Below, piece after piece: positions 26,305 to 33,619 of a stretch of DNA of 37,312 bases. The notes beneath the pieces were generated by a model. It made no database searches and was not told the origin of the DNA. It worked only from the letters and a program-made list of their open reading frames with translations. Within the stretch, counting starts at the first letter, position 1; every line of letters begins with the position of its first letter. A program made the position numbers and the translations under genes. Source of the stretch: Paralactobacillus_A sp963926925. Lineage in GTDB: Bacteria > Bacillota > Bacilli > Lactobacillales > Lactobacillaceae. The stretch lies in contig CAWUZD010000072.1 in NCBI GenBank assembly GCA_963926925.1, forward strand, positions 1 to 37,312, given 5' to 3'.

Positions 26305-27585
26305 TTAATCTTCATCATCAGTAATAATATACTTTTGCAAACGAGCTGCAGTTTCGTCTTTTACTTCAACCGTTAACTTAGTACCTTCGCTTGTATATTC
26401 CTTATCAATGACATAGTTATTATTTTCCAATTGGCTGACAATTTGACCAGCAGTGAATGGAATCATAAAAGTTACGGCATGATAATCGGTGAATAATTTC
26501 TTTTCAATCATTTGTGCCAAAACTTCTAATGATTTATCATCACGTGCTGAATAAATTAATTCATCACCATTAATGTCAGGATATTCAGCATCCTTCTTTA
26601 AATCGGCTTTGTTAAAGCCAATAATCATTGGCCGTTGGGTAATACCAATTTCTTCAAGTGTACGTGCTGTCGTAGCCATCATGTCAGGATAGTTAGGATC
26701 AGCATAGTCAACGACTTGGACTAATAAATCAGCTTCAGCAGCTTCAGCTAAAGTTGCTTTAAATGATTCAACCAAGTTATGTGGTAAGTTGCTAACAAAA
26801 CCAACAGTATCACTTAGTAAGAAGTGACGATGTGAAGGTAATGTAATTTCACGCACACTAGTATCCAAGGTGGCAAATAACATGTTCTTTTCAAAAACTT
26901 GTTTGTGTTCACTATCCTTGTTAAATAAACGTAGCAAACCATTCATTGTGGTTGATTTACCAGCGTTAGTATAACCAACTAACGCAACTGTTGGTAAGGC
27001 ATGCCGTTTCCGTTGTGCTTTTTGAATGCGTTGTTCCTTTTCGGTTTCTTTAATAACTTGCCGTAAATGACTAATCCGCTTTTGAATCACACGCCGATCT
27101 AATTCCAATTGGGTTTCACCAAGCCCACGGTTGGACATTCCACCATTACGTTGCTGGTCCAAATTATTAGCAGATGGATGCAAACGTGGTAATTGGTATT
27201 GTAATTGGGCAATTTCAACTTGAGTTTTGGCTTGTTTAGTATGTGCACGCATTGCGAAAATTTGTAAAATTAATTCGGTACGATCTATGATATGGGTACC
27301 TAATAATTTTTCCAAATTATTGATTTGGGACGGTGTAAGTTCATTATTAACAATAATTGTTGTTGCGTCTTTTTCAGCTGCAAGTGCTTTAATTTCACGA
27401 ATTTTACCATGGCCAAAGTAGGTGCCAAGGTATGGCTTTTCGATGTTTTGACGAACTTCGCCAACAACATCCATGCCATTACCACGAGCTAATTCGGCTA
27501 ATTCATGCATTGTATAATTAAAATCATCTTTATGCATGCTAATACCAGTAACAAGTACTTTTTCTGGTTTTTCAGTTGTTTCCAT
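26305..27585 (-). CDS. hflX: GTPase HflX
   Basis: A ribosome-associated GTPase that binds the 50S subunit and splits stalled 70S ribosomes, and is linked to antibiotic and heat stress. The 426-residue protein has the N-terminal HflX domain, the connecting RGLGE (153-157) with following ELDRR, a G domain with P-loop GYTNAGKS (204-211), DTVGF (259-263) and NKAD (325-328), and an acidic C-terminal tail. The start is the ATG at 27585. The nearest Shine-Dalgarno, GAGGTAACT, is rather far upstream. In front lies a leader of about 110 nt with two hairpins, the second followed by TTTTT, described separately. Confidence 0.93.
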   Translation of the reverse strand: METTEKPEKVLVTGISMHKDDFNYTMHELAELARGNGMDVVGEVRQNIEKPYLGTYFGHGKIREIKALAAEKDATTIIVNNELTPSQINNLEKLLGTHIIDRTELILQIFAMRAHTKQAKTQVEIAQLQYQLPRLHPSANNLDQQRNGGMSNRGLGETQLELDRRVIQKRISHLRQVIKETEKEQRIQKAQRKRHALPTVALVGYTNAGKSTTMNGLLRLFNKDSEHKQVFEKNMLFATLDTSVREITLPSHRHFLLSDTVGFVSNLPHNLVESFKATLAEAAEADLLVQVVDYADPNYPDMMATTARTLEEIGITQRPMIIGFNKADLKKDAEYPDINGDELIYSARDDKSLEVLAQMIEKKLFTDYHAVTFMIPFTAGQIVSQLENNNYVIDKEYTSEGTKLTVEVKDETAARLQKYIITDDED

Positions 27586-27643
27586 ATATTAAATTAGTTA
27601 CCTCGATTAAAAATTTTTGATATAGAAAAAGGGCGCACCACAT
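27572..27643 (-). CDS. Possible upstream ORF overlapping the hflX start
   Basis: ATG at 27643 opens 23 codons that run through the hflX leader and stop 14 nt inside hflX in another frame. AAGGGA lies about 4 nt before the ATG, so initiation is plausible. Its ribosome binding site lies within the 5' arm of the terminator-like hairpin. This could be a leader ORF that senses ribosome function; it may also be chance. Confidence 0.3.
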   Translation of the reverse strand: MWCALFLYQKFLIEVTNLIYGNN

Positions 27644-27678
27644 GGTGTCCCTTGCCGTTTCACTATCTATGGATAGTG
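27631..27678 (-). promoter_or_regulatory. Attenuator-like double hairpin in the hflX leader
   Basis: On the - strand, CACTATC/GATAGTG forms a hairpin with loop CATA (27661-27678). It is followed by GGGACACCA pairing with TGGTGCGCCC (27631-27650; one bulged C, one G-U pair) and then TTTTTC. A stem plus T run inside the leader, with no gene upstream on that strand, is the pattern of a transcription attenuator. Confidence 0.5.
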
Positions 27679-27703
27679 TAGCACAAAAAGTTCTTTTTGA
27701 CAT

Positions 27704-27732
27704 AGTAAATATTAATGAAATCAATAAATAAA
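27704..27732 (-). promoter_or_regulatory. Possible hflX promoter
   Basis: On the - strand, TTTATT (27732-27727), 17 bp, TTTACT (27709-27704). It would give a leader of about 110 nt. Only a moderate match to consensus. Confidence 0.3.
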
Positions 27733-27733
27733 G

Positions 27734-27742
27734 TGCTAAAGT
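27734..27742 (+). promoter_or_regulatory. Possible extended -10 for the gene at 27776
   Basis: TGCTAAAGT matches TGn plus TAAAGT and leaves a leader of about 26 nt. A TTGACA at 27697-27702 is too far upstream to be its -35. Confidence 0.3.
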
Positions 27743-27775
27743 AAAGATAGTAAAATTAATAGATGAGGGTTTTAA

Positions 27776-28348
27776 ATGTTATCAAGACAACAACATATTC
27801 ATTTAACTTTAAAGCAAACGTTACGTCGGCGTGGTGTTGCACGGATGCAACGTGAACATGGTGAAAATGGTTTAATTATGGCAATTATCAATCGTAGCTT
27901 TTCTAATAACATGTTACGGTTTGATATGATTTTATTTGCCTTTGTGTTATTAACGATTAATAGTATGTTTCCTAATTTTTGTCCAGTTTTATTGTCAAAG
28001 GCTAACATTGTATTGTTTGATATTATGGCATTAATTAGTTATGCAGCTCTAATTTTTCATCGCAGTGGTAGCTTTGACAAGGTTTTACATTATCGTGATA
28101 GTATTCCACGGCACTTATTACGTGGTTTTGAAGTCATTGGTGGCATGACAGTTTTTGTATTGTTAGCTTCAATTTTAATTATTTTAATTAAACACTGGCC
28201 ATTTATGCTTGCGTTTAAACATTATGATTTACGCATTATTGATTATTTTATTATGGCAATGCTTGGTTGGGGTTTAGGCGAAGCGGTTGCCATTGCGACA
28301 TTGCGGGTTGTAGTAAAACGATTGCGCAAACGCTATCACATTCATTAA
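27776..28348 (+). CDS. Hypothetical four-TM membrane protein
   Basis: Not recognised. The 190-residue protein has a basic N-terminus (RRRGVARMQREHG near 17-29), four hydrophobic segments at about 47-66, 74-93, 118-141 and 155-178, and a basic end (KRLRKRYHIH). The positive-inside rule puts both ends in the cytosol. GAGGGT precedes the ATG by 6 nt. The FMN-reductase-like gene follows after 13 nt with its own AAAAGGAG, so both are probably in one transcript. The two may be an electron-transfer or redox pair, but nothing in this sequence shows heme or quinone sites. Confidence 0.62.
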   Translation: MLSRQQHIHLTLKQTLRRRGVARMQREHGENGLIMAIINRSFSNNMLRFDMILFAFVLLTINSMFPNFCPVLLSKANIVLFDIMALISYAALIFHRSGSFDKVLHYRDSIPRHLLRGFEVIGGMTVFVLLASILIILIKHWPFMLAFKHYDLRIIDYFIMAMLGWGLGEAVAIATLRVVVKRLRKRYHIH

Positions 28349-28361
28349 AAGGAGTATTATA

Positions 28362-28919
28362 ATGCAACCACAAGTTGGAATTATTGTTGGTAGTACCCGT
28401 CCTAATCGCGTTAGTATTCACCTTGCTCAATGGTTAATGCAACAATTACAAACACCGCAATTGCATTTTCAATTGTTAGATTTAAAAATGATTGCATTAC
28501 CATTTTTGAATGAAGGTGATATTCCTGCTCATCATCATTATTCACAACTATGTACGCAGCAATGGAGTAATACAATTAATCATTGTGATGCCATTGTTGC
28601 TATTTTTCCGCAATATAATTGGGGTTATCCGGCGCCATTAAAGAATGCATTTGATTATTTGTATGATGAATGGCGAAATAAACCAATTAGCTTAGTTACT
28701 TATGGTAATCATGGTGGGCCACAAGCAATGGCTGCTTTTAAGTTAGTAACTGCAGGATTGAAAATGAAAAGTTTGGCGGTTAATCCTCAAATTAATATTA
28801 ATGATGCTATGTTTACAGCTGATGGTCATTTGGTTGATGCTGATCATGATTTGGCACCATATCAATTTGTCATCCACTTATTACAGCAAGAATTAATTAA
28901 TGAATTAACTAAATCATAA
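28362..28919 (+). CDS. NADPH-dependent FMN reductase-like flavoprotein
   Basis: A 185-residue flavodoxin-fold oxidoreductase. The phosphate-binding loop GSTRPNR (about 10-16) binds FMN phosphate and PQYNWGYPAPLKNAFDYLY (about 84-102) covers the flavin. This matches the FMN_red/SsuE-type family that reduces quinones, azo dyes or flavins with NAD(P)H. TYGNHGGPQA is the second flavin-binding loop. Start: AAAAGGAG 8 nt upstream of ATG. The exact substrate is unknown. Confidence 0.85.
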   Translation: MQPQVGIIVGSTRPNRVSIHLAQWLMQQLQTPQLHFQLLDLKMIALPFLNEGDIPAHHHYSQLCTQQWSNTINHCDAIVAIFPQYNWGYPAPLKNAFDYLYDEWRNKPISLVTYGNHGGPQAMAAFKLVTAGLKMKSLAVNPQININDAMFTADGHLVDADHDLAPYQFVIHLLQQELINELTKS

Positions 28920-28920
28920 A

Positions 28921-28949
28921 AAAGCAACTTCATTGAAGTTGCTTTTTTT
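28921..28949. terminator. Bidirectional terminator between flavoprotein and permease genes
   Basis: AAAGCAACTT (28921-28930) with AAGTTGCTTT (28936-28945), loop CATTG, T run on one strand and A run on the other. Confidence 0.88.
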
Positions 28950-28953
28950 ATGA

Positions 28954-30405
28954 TTATTTATGTTTTAATTGTTCTTTTTTAATTTCGCGTTTGCGCAACC
29001 ATGGTAACAGTAATCCCATTCCAAATAAAATGATTACAGTGATGATGTTCATGATTAATTGACTGTTGAATAAGTGTGTTCCTAAGTTAGCATCTTGAGG
29101 GATGAAACCAAGTGTAGCACAGATAAAGGTAAAGATTAAGCACCATAAGCCAATTGCAAGCGCACCTTTACGATTCTTGATAAAGACGTAATCAGAATGG
29201 AAGTCCTTTTGGTGCCAACGAATCATTACGAAAGCAAAGAATACCCAACATGTCTTGTATGGTGAAACAATTCCGTTAATATTTAATAACCAGTTATAAA
29301 TGGTATTAATATTTGGCAATGTTCCGGTAATTAATAATAAGAATAAGCAAAGGCCAGCAGTTAAGATATAAGCGTTAATTGGCCGACCTTTCTTGTTCTT
29401 CTTAGTTAACCATTTTGGCATGAATTTATCAGCAACATCACCAGCGAATACCCGGCTAGTAGCATCAAGCAAAACGGCTAATTCTGCCATCATGTAAATT
29501 GCTTGAACAACGGCGAAAATGTACATTAACACTTTACCGCAACCCAATGCTTGTCCTAACAATTGAAAAGCATAGTATGGACCATTCATCTTAAAGTCAC
29601 TTGGAATATCACGTGAGTTGAAGAATACCCCTAATGATAGTGATTCGAAGATGGTCATGAAGCCGGTCATAATGGCTAATGTCCACATTGCCTTATGAAA
29701 TTCTTCCCGAGGTTTCTTTAACTTTGAAATATAAGGTGCAGCTAATTCAGCGCCAGACATTGCAAAGATTAACAAACCAGTAGTTGAGAAGTAGTGAAGT
29801 GAGAACTTTGGTACAAAAGCATGCCAGTTAAAAGGCTGTGTAGCTGGATGTAAACCATGTAAAACTGACCAACCAGTTAAAATAACAAATAACATTGAAA
29901 GAATAAACATGGCACTACCGCCGATGATTGATAATGTTTCCAATGAATTGTTAAAAATGTTTTGAATAACAATAAATGCCAAAATAATGCTAAAAGTTAA
30001 CAAACCAAAAATAAATGGTGACATATGCTTACTGAGACTATTGTTGCCAAGGAATACCCAACTCCATGAAACAATAATAGAGTTAGAAATATCAACCATG
30101 TAAGGGACACTTTGTACCCAGTACATCCATGACGTCCAGTAACCTAATGTACTATTACTACTCCGTTTAACCCATGAAGCTAAACCACCTTCTTGGTTTT
30201 TGAAGGTTAAACCTAATTGACTAACGATTAATTCATAAGGAATAACGTAAGCAATTAACAAGAATATCCATGAAATAACAACTGATAATCCTTGGTTTTG
30301 GAAAGGATAAAGCATATCCTTAAAACTAATAATTGTTACGAAGTCCAGCATGATAATCGCTGTTAAACTCATATACTTTTTATTGGTTGGTTGTAAATCA
30401 TCCAT
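28954..30405 (-). CDS. APC superfamily amino acid transporter
   Basis: A 483-residue membrane transporter with about 12 helices and a basic cytosolic end. The opening MSLTAIIMLDFVTIISFKDM corresponds to TM1 of APC carriers, but lacks the GGGIF motif of the basic amino-acid branch. LIFAMSGAELAAPYISKLKKPREEF (TM6-7 region) is typical of glutamate/GABA- or tyrosine/tyramine-type antiporters and of YjeM-like carriers. Substrate is unknown; because ornithine decarboxylase lies 1 kb away, divergently, an amino-acid/amine exchange is possible. AAAGGGG is upstream of ATG. A leader ORF with a strong Shine-Dalgarno precedes it. Confidence 0.82.
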   Translation of the reverse strand: MDDLQPTNKKYMSLTAIIMLDFVTIISFKDMLYPFQNQGLSVVISWIFLLIAYVIPYELIVSQLGLTFKNQEGGLASWVKRSSNSTLGYWTSWMYWVQSVPYMVDISNSIIVSWSWVFLGNNSLSKHMSPFIFGLLTFSIILAFIVIQNIFNNSLETLSIIGGSAMFILSMLFVILTGWSVLHGLHPATQPFNWHAFVPKFSLHYFSTTGLLIFAMSGAELAAPYISKLKKPREEFHKAMWTLAIMTGFMTIFESLSLGVFFNSRDIPSDFKMNGPYYAFQLLGQALGCGKVLMYIFAVVQAIYMMAELAVLLDATSRVFAGDVADKFMPKWLTKKNKKGRPINAYILTAGLCLFLLLITGTLPNINTIYNWLLNINGIVSPYKTCWVFFAFVMIRWHQKDFHSDYVFIKNRKGALAIGLWCLIFTFICATLGFIPQDANLGTHLFNSQLIMNIITVIILFGMGLLLPWLRKREIKKEQLKHK

Positions 30406-30433
30406 TATATGTATAACCCCTTTATATTAAATT

Positions 30434-30499
30434 TTAATTGATTAATACAAAGTGGATTTGCTTAGGTGGTTTACACAGCCAATTGATGTAAACTGTCAT
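30434..30499 (-). CDS. Leader peptide ORF upstream of the APC transporter
   Basis: A 21-codon frame on the - strand begins with ATG at 30499 and stops at 30434, 28 nt before the permease ATG. It has the best Shine-Dalgarno in the area, AGGAGG (30511-30506), 6 nt upstream of ATG, which is stronger than that of the permease itself. The peptide starts MTVYINWLCKPP. A perfect 7-bp inverted repeat covers its first codons. This is the arrangement of a regulatory leader peptide; no known one matches. Confidence 0.55.
   Translation of the reverse strand: MTVYINWLCKPPKQIHFVLIN
30469..30493. repeat. Inverted repeat in the permease leader
   Basis: GTTTACA (30469-30475) and TGTAAAC (30487-30493) separated by 11 bp. 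It can be an RNA hairpin over the leader ORF or a protein-binding operator in the divergent region. Confidence 0.5.
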
Positions 30500-30601
30500 C
30501 TTTTGCCTCCTGTTTATAATCACACAATTTTTAATTTTAAAACAAAACTATTAATTTTCATAGTAGAATTTTAAATATAAATAATACGTGGAATTAATAA
30601 A

Positions 30602-31441
30602 ATGAAAAAATTATTGTTAAGTGACTTAGACGGAACGTTATTAAATCAGCAAGATATGATTAGTTTGAATGATGCATTAGCCATTAAGAAGTGGCAAAAA
30701 CAATATGATTTTATGATTGCATCAGGACGTTATTATACCGATATTCAAAATCTTTTAAGACAAGCCGACTTACAGGCAGGAATGATTGCGTTAAATGGCG
30801 TCATTATTTTAGATAAAAAGCAGCAGATTATTACATATCATGCTTTTCAAGATAATTTGTTATTGCAACAAATTATTAATTTTTGTGAACAACACCAAAT
30901 GATTTATGTTGTTTATGGATTGCATCATGTTTGGTCACGACTTTATTCGCAACAAATAATTAAACAGTTATATTACTTAGGCCAAAAACGTGCTACGATA
31001 ACAACGGCAATTATCTGTTACATGCAGCAGTATTATGATGAAATTTATCAACAGTTTGTTCCAATTACAACGGCATTTAATAAGTTCGCTAATGATAGCA
31101 TTTTACATATTGAAATTTTTGATGCCCGTTCGTAATTAATTACTAAGATTAATCACCAATTTGGTGATAGATTAGCAATTACAACAGCTTCACCAGTTGA
31201 TTTAGAAATTTCACCACCACATGTTGGTAAGGGTAGTGCAATTAAGCAATTACAACAATCTTATCAGCAAATTATTGCGATTGGAGATGGCAATAATGAT
31301 ATTACGATGTTACAAACAGCGGATGTTGGGATTGCGATGGCTAATGCAACCGATGATGTCAAACGAGTTGCGGATTGGATAACTACTAATCATGATCATT
31401 GTGGAATTGCACATGCAATTGTACGATTATTTAATGAATAA
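30602..31441 (+). pseudogene. Cof-type HAD phosphatase, interrupted by in-frame TAA
   Basis: The frame opened at 30602 codes for a Cof/YidA-like HAD hydrolase: LLLSDLDGTLLN (motif I) near the start, IASGRYY (motif II) near residue 40. A TAA at 31133-31135 (codon 178) then stops it. The same frame continues with no further stop to TAA at 31439-31441 and carries HVGKGSAIKQL (motif III) and IAIGDGNNDITML (motif IV). The intact protein would be 279 codons, the normal length. The break falls after the cap domain, so the short product lacks motifs III and IV. Either a nonsense mutation in this strain or a base error. It lies upstream of the decarboxylase gene and may form part of that transcript. 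Confidence 0.9.
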
Positions 31442-31456
31442 TTTTAAAGAGTAATA

Positions 31457-31462
31457 TACAAT
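31457..31462 (+). promoter_or_regulatory. Possible -10 of the ornithine decarboxylase gene
   Basis: TACAAT lies 34 nt before the ATG, just after the broken HAD gene. No good -35 is visible. Confidence 0.25.
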
Positions 31463-31495
31463 GTAGATAAGAATCAAAAGGAAGGAGAAGTTAAA

Positions 31496-33619
31496 ATGAA
31501 AGTTTTACAAATTGCGGTTTCACCAGCATTAACTTCATTTTTACCAGCACAATGGCCACACGTAACTTTAGATAAGAATGTGCAAGCGGCTGGCTTAGCA
31601 GCAATTGTTGTTTCTAAAGATGATGAACATGAACAACAAATTGCTCAACAATTATGTGAAGAAGCAGGCTTAGATATTCCCATTGTAATGATTGATGGTA
31701 ATAGTGATAAAGTAGCAACACGTACGCAAATTGCTGATATGGCAACACAATATGAACATGATAATGTGCCACCATTTTTAAGTGATTTAATTGATTTTGC
31801 TGACCATCGTCCGGTTAGCTTTACTACACCAGGCCATCATAATGGTCGTTACTTTGCAAAAGGACCAGCTGGCGTTGTGTTTAACAAGTTCTTTGGTGAA
31901 AACTTATTATATGCAGATACTAGTGATACTGTTACTGAATTGGGTGACACGATGACCCACGCGGGAACACCATTATTGGCTGAACAATTAGCTGCTAAGG
32001 TTTATCATGCTGATAAAGTTTACTTCTGTCCTAACGGTACTACTGGTTCAAATGATATTTGTGCCAGTGCAGTTTTACGGCCTGGTGATTTAGTATTATT
32101 TGATCGTAATAATCATAAGTCCCTTTATAATGGTGCTTTATTAATGAACGGGGTTATTCCTGTATATATGCCAACTGACCGGAATGCACTAGGTCTAATT
32201 GGTGAAATGGATGCTAAAGCATTTGATGAACAATACCTTCGTCAAGAAATTGCTAAAGTTGCTCCCGAAAAAGCCAATGAAAAACGGCCATTTCGCATGG
32301 CTGTTGTCCAAGCCGAAACTTATGATGGCGTTTATTATAATGCTAAATGGGTCCTTGATCGGATTGGTAAATTATGTGATTACATTCTTTTTGATTGTGC
32401 ATGGGGTGGTTTTGAACAATTCTTACAAGTAATGCAACCATATTCACCATTAGCAATGCTGCTTGGACCTGATGATCCTGGTATTTTGGTAACGCAATCT
32501 TTACATAAACAACAAGCAGGGATGGGACAAGCTTCTCAAATTTTGAAGAAGGATCATCATATTAAAGGACAAAAGCGTTATGTTGATCATAAACACTTTA
32601 ATAACGCTTACTTAAAGTATGTAACTTCTAGTTATAATTACCCATTGTATGCATCAATGACAGTTAACTCATACTTGGCTAATAGCCCGGGAAATAATAA
32701 TTGGTGGTTAGATATTTTAAAACGGAGTATTGAATGGCGGAAACGGTTGTTAAGACAATCTAAGTTATTTAAACCATTAGTACCACTAACCGTTGATGGC
32801 CAACCATGGCAAGATATTGATACTGAAACCTTAGCTACCCAAGCTAAATATTGGCAATTACAACCTGATAATTTATGGCATGGTTTTACCAAAGTTGGTG
32901 AAAACCAAGTGATGATTGATCCATTGAAGTTGACAATTGCAACGCCAGGGGTTGATATTGCTAATAATCAATATCAAATGACTGGTATTCCTGGACCAGT
33001 TGTAGCTGAATTCTTAACTGAACATCATATTTTAAAGGCCAAAGCTGATTTGAATTCACTCTTATTCTTATTGACGCCAGGCGATACTGATAGTGATTTA
33101 GATGCATTGTTTGATGCATTGATGTTATTTGAAAAGTATTACTTAGCCGATGCACCATTAACAGTTGCATTGCCAAAATTAAGTAAGCAATATGCACAAC
33201 GTTATCAAGGTTATACTTTGAAACAACTTTGCCAAGAAATGCATGCTTATTATCGTGATCATCACACTTTCCAATTACAACAAGCATTATTTGCTAAACC
33301 AAATATGCAAAACTACACAATGACACCAATTGATGCTGATTTAGCATTTCGGCATAACGAAGGTGAATTAGTTTCATTAGATGATGTTGTTGGTCGCGTT
33401 GCTTTAGAAGGAGCATTACCATATCCACCAGGTGTCTTCATTGTGGCTCCAGGTGAAAAATGGCAAACAGTTGACCGTGATTACTTCCAAGTATTGGTTG
33501 GTGCCATGGAACGCTTTGCTGGCTTTGTTCCTGAAATTCAGGGTGTTTATTATCAAATGGATGAACATGGCAAAATTCATGTTCAATGTGAAGTATTAGC
33601 AACAAAGGAGAATAAATAA
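31496..33619 (+). CDS. Ornithine decarboxylase (Orn/Lys/Arg decarboxylase, fold type I)
   Basis: A PLP enzyme that decarboxylates ornithine to putrescine, consuming a proton, and so gives acid resistance and amine formation. At 707 residues it has the three-domain form of the inducible lactobacillus enzyme: a wing domain (about 1-105), a PLP core and a C-terminal domain. PLP Lys338 lies in TQSLHKQQAGMGQA, with Asp300 in FDCAWGGFE binding the pyridine nitrogen, and SFTTPGHHNG (about 108-117) before it. Lysine or arginine decarboxylase is less likely, given length and overall match, but specificity is not certain. AAGGAAGGAG precedes ATG. Its stop overlaps the next start by one base (TAATG). 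Confidence 0.88.
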   Translation: MKVLQIAVSPALTSFLPAQWPHVTLDKNVQAAGLAAIVVSKDDEHEQQIAQQLCEEAGLDIPIVMIDGNSDKVATRTQIADMATQYEHDNVPPFLSDLIDFADHRPVSFTTPGHHNGRYFAKGPAGVVFNKFFGENLLYADTSDTVTELGDTMTHAGTPLLAEQLAAKVYHADKVYFCPNGTTGSNDICASAVLRPGDLVLFDRNNHKSLYNGALLMNGVIPVYMPTDRNALGLIGEMDAKAFDEQYLRQEIAKVAPEKANEKRPFRMAVVQAETYDGVYYNAKWVLDRIGKLCDYILFDCAWGGFEQFLQVMQPYSPLAMLLGPDDPGILVTQSLHKQQAGMGQASQILKKDHHIKGQKRYVDHKHFNNAYLKYVTSSYNYPLYASMTVNSYLANSPGNNNWWLDILKRSIEWRKRLLRQSKLFKPLVPLTVDGQPWQDIDTETLATQAKYWQLQPDNLWHGFTKVGENQVMIDPLKLTIATPGVDIANNQYQMTGIPGPVVAEFLTEHHILKAKADLNSLLFLLTPGDTDSDLDALFDALMLFEKYYLADAPLTVALPKLSKQYAQRYQGYTLKQLCQEMHAYYRDHHTFQLQQALFAKPNMQNYTMTPIDADLAFRHNEGELVSLDDVVGRVALEGALPYPPGVFIVAPGEKWQTVDRDYFQVLVGAMERFAGFVPEIQGVYYQMDEHGKIHVQCEVLATKENK

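Noticed and set aside
27586..27700. T-box or tRNA in the hflX leader
   Set aside because: No T-box consensus (AGGGTGG...ACCGCG), no specifier loop, no cloverleaf and no tRNA-type arms could be drawn.
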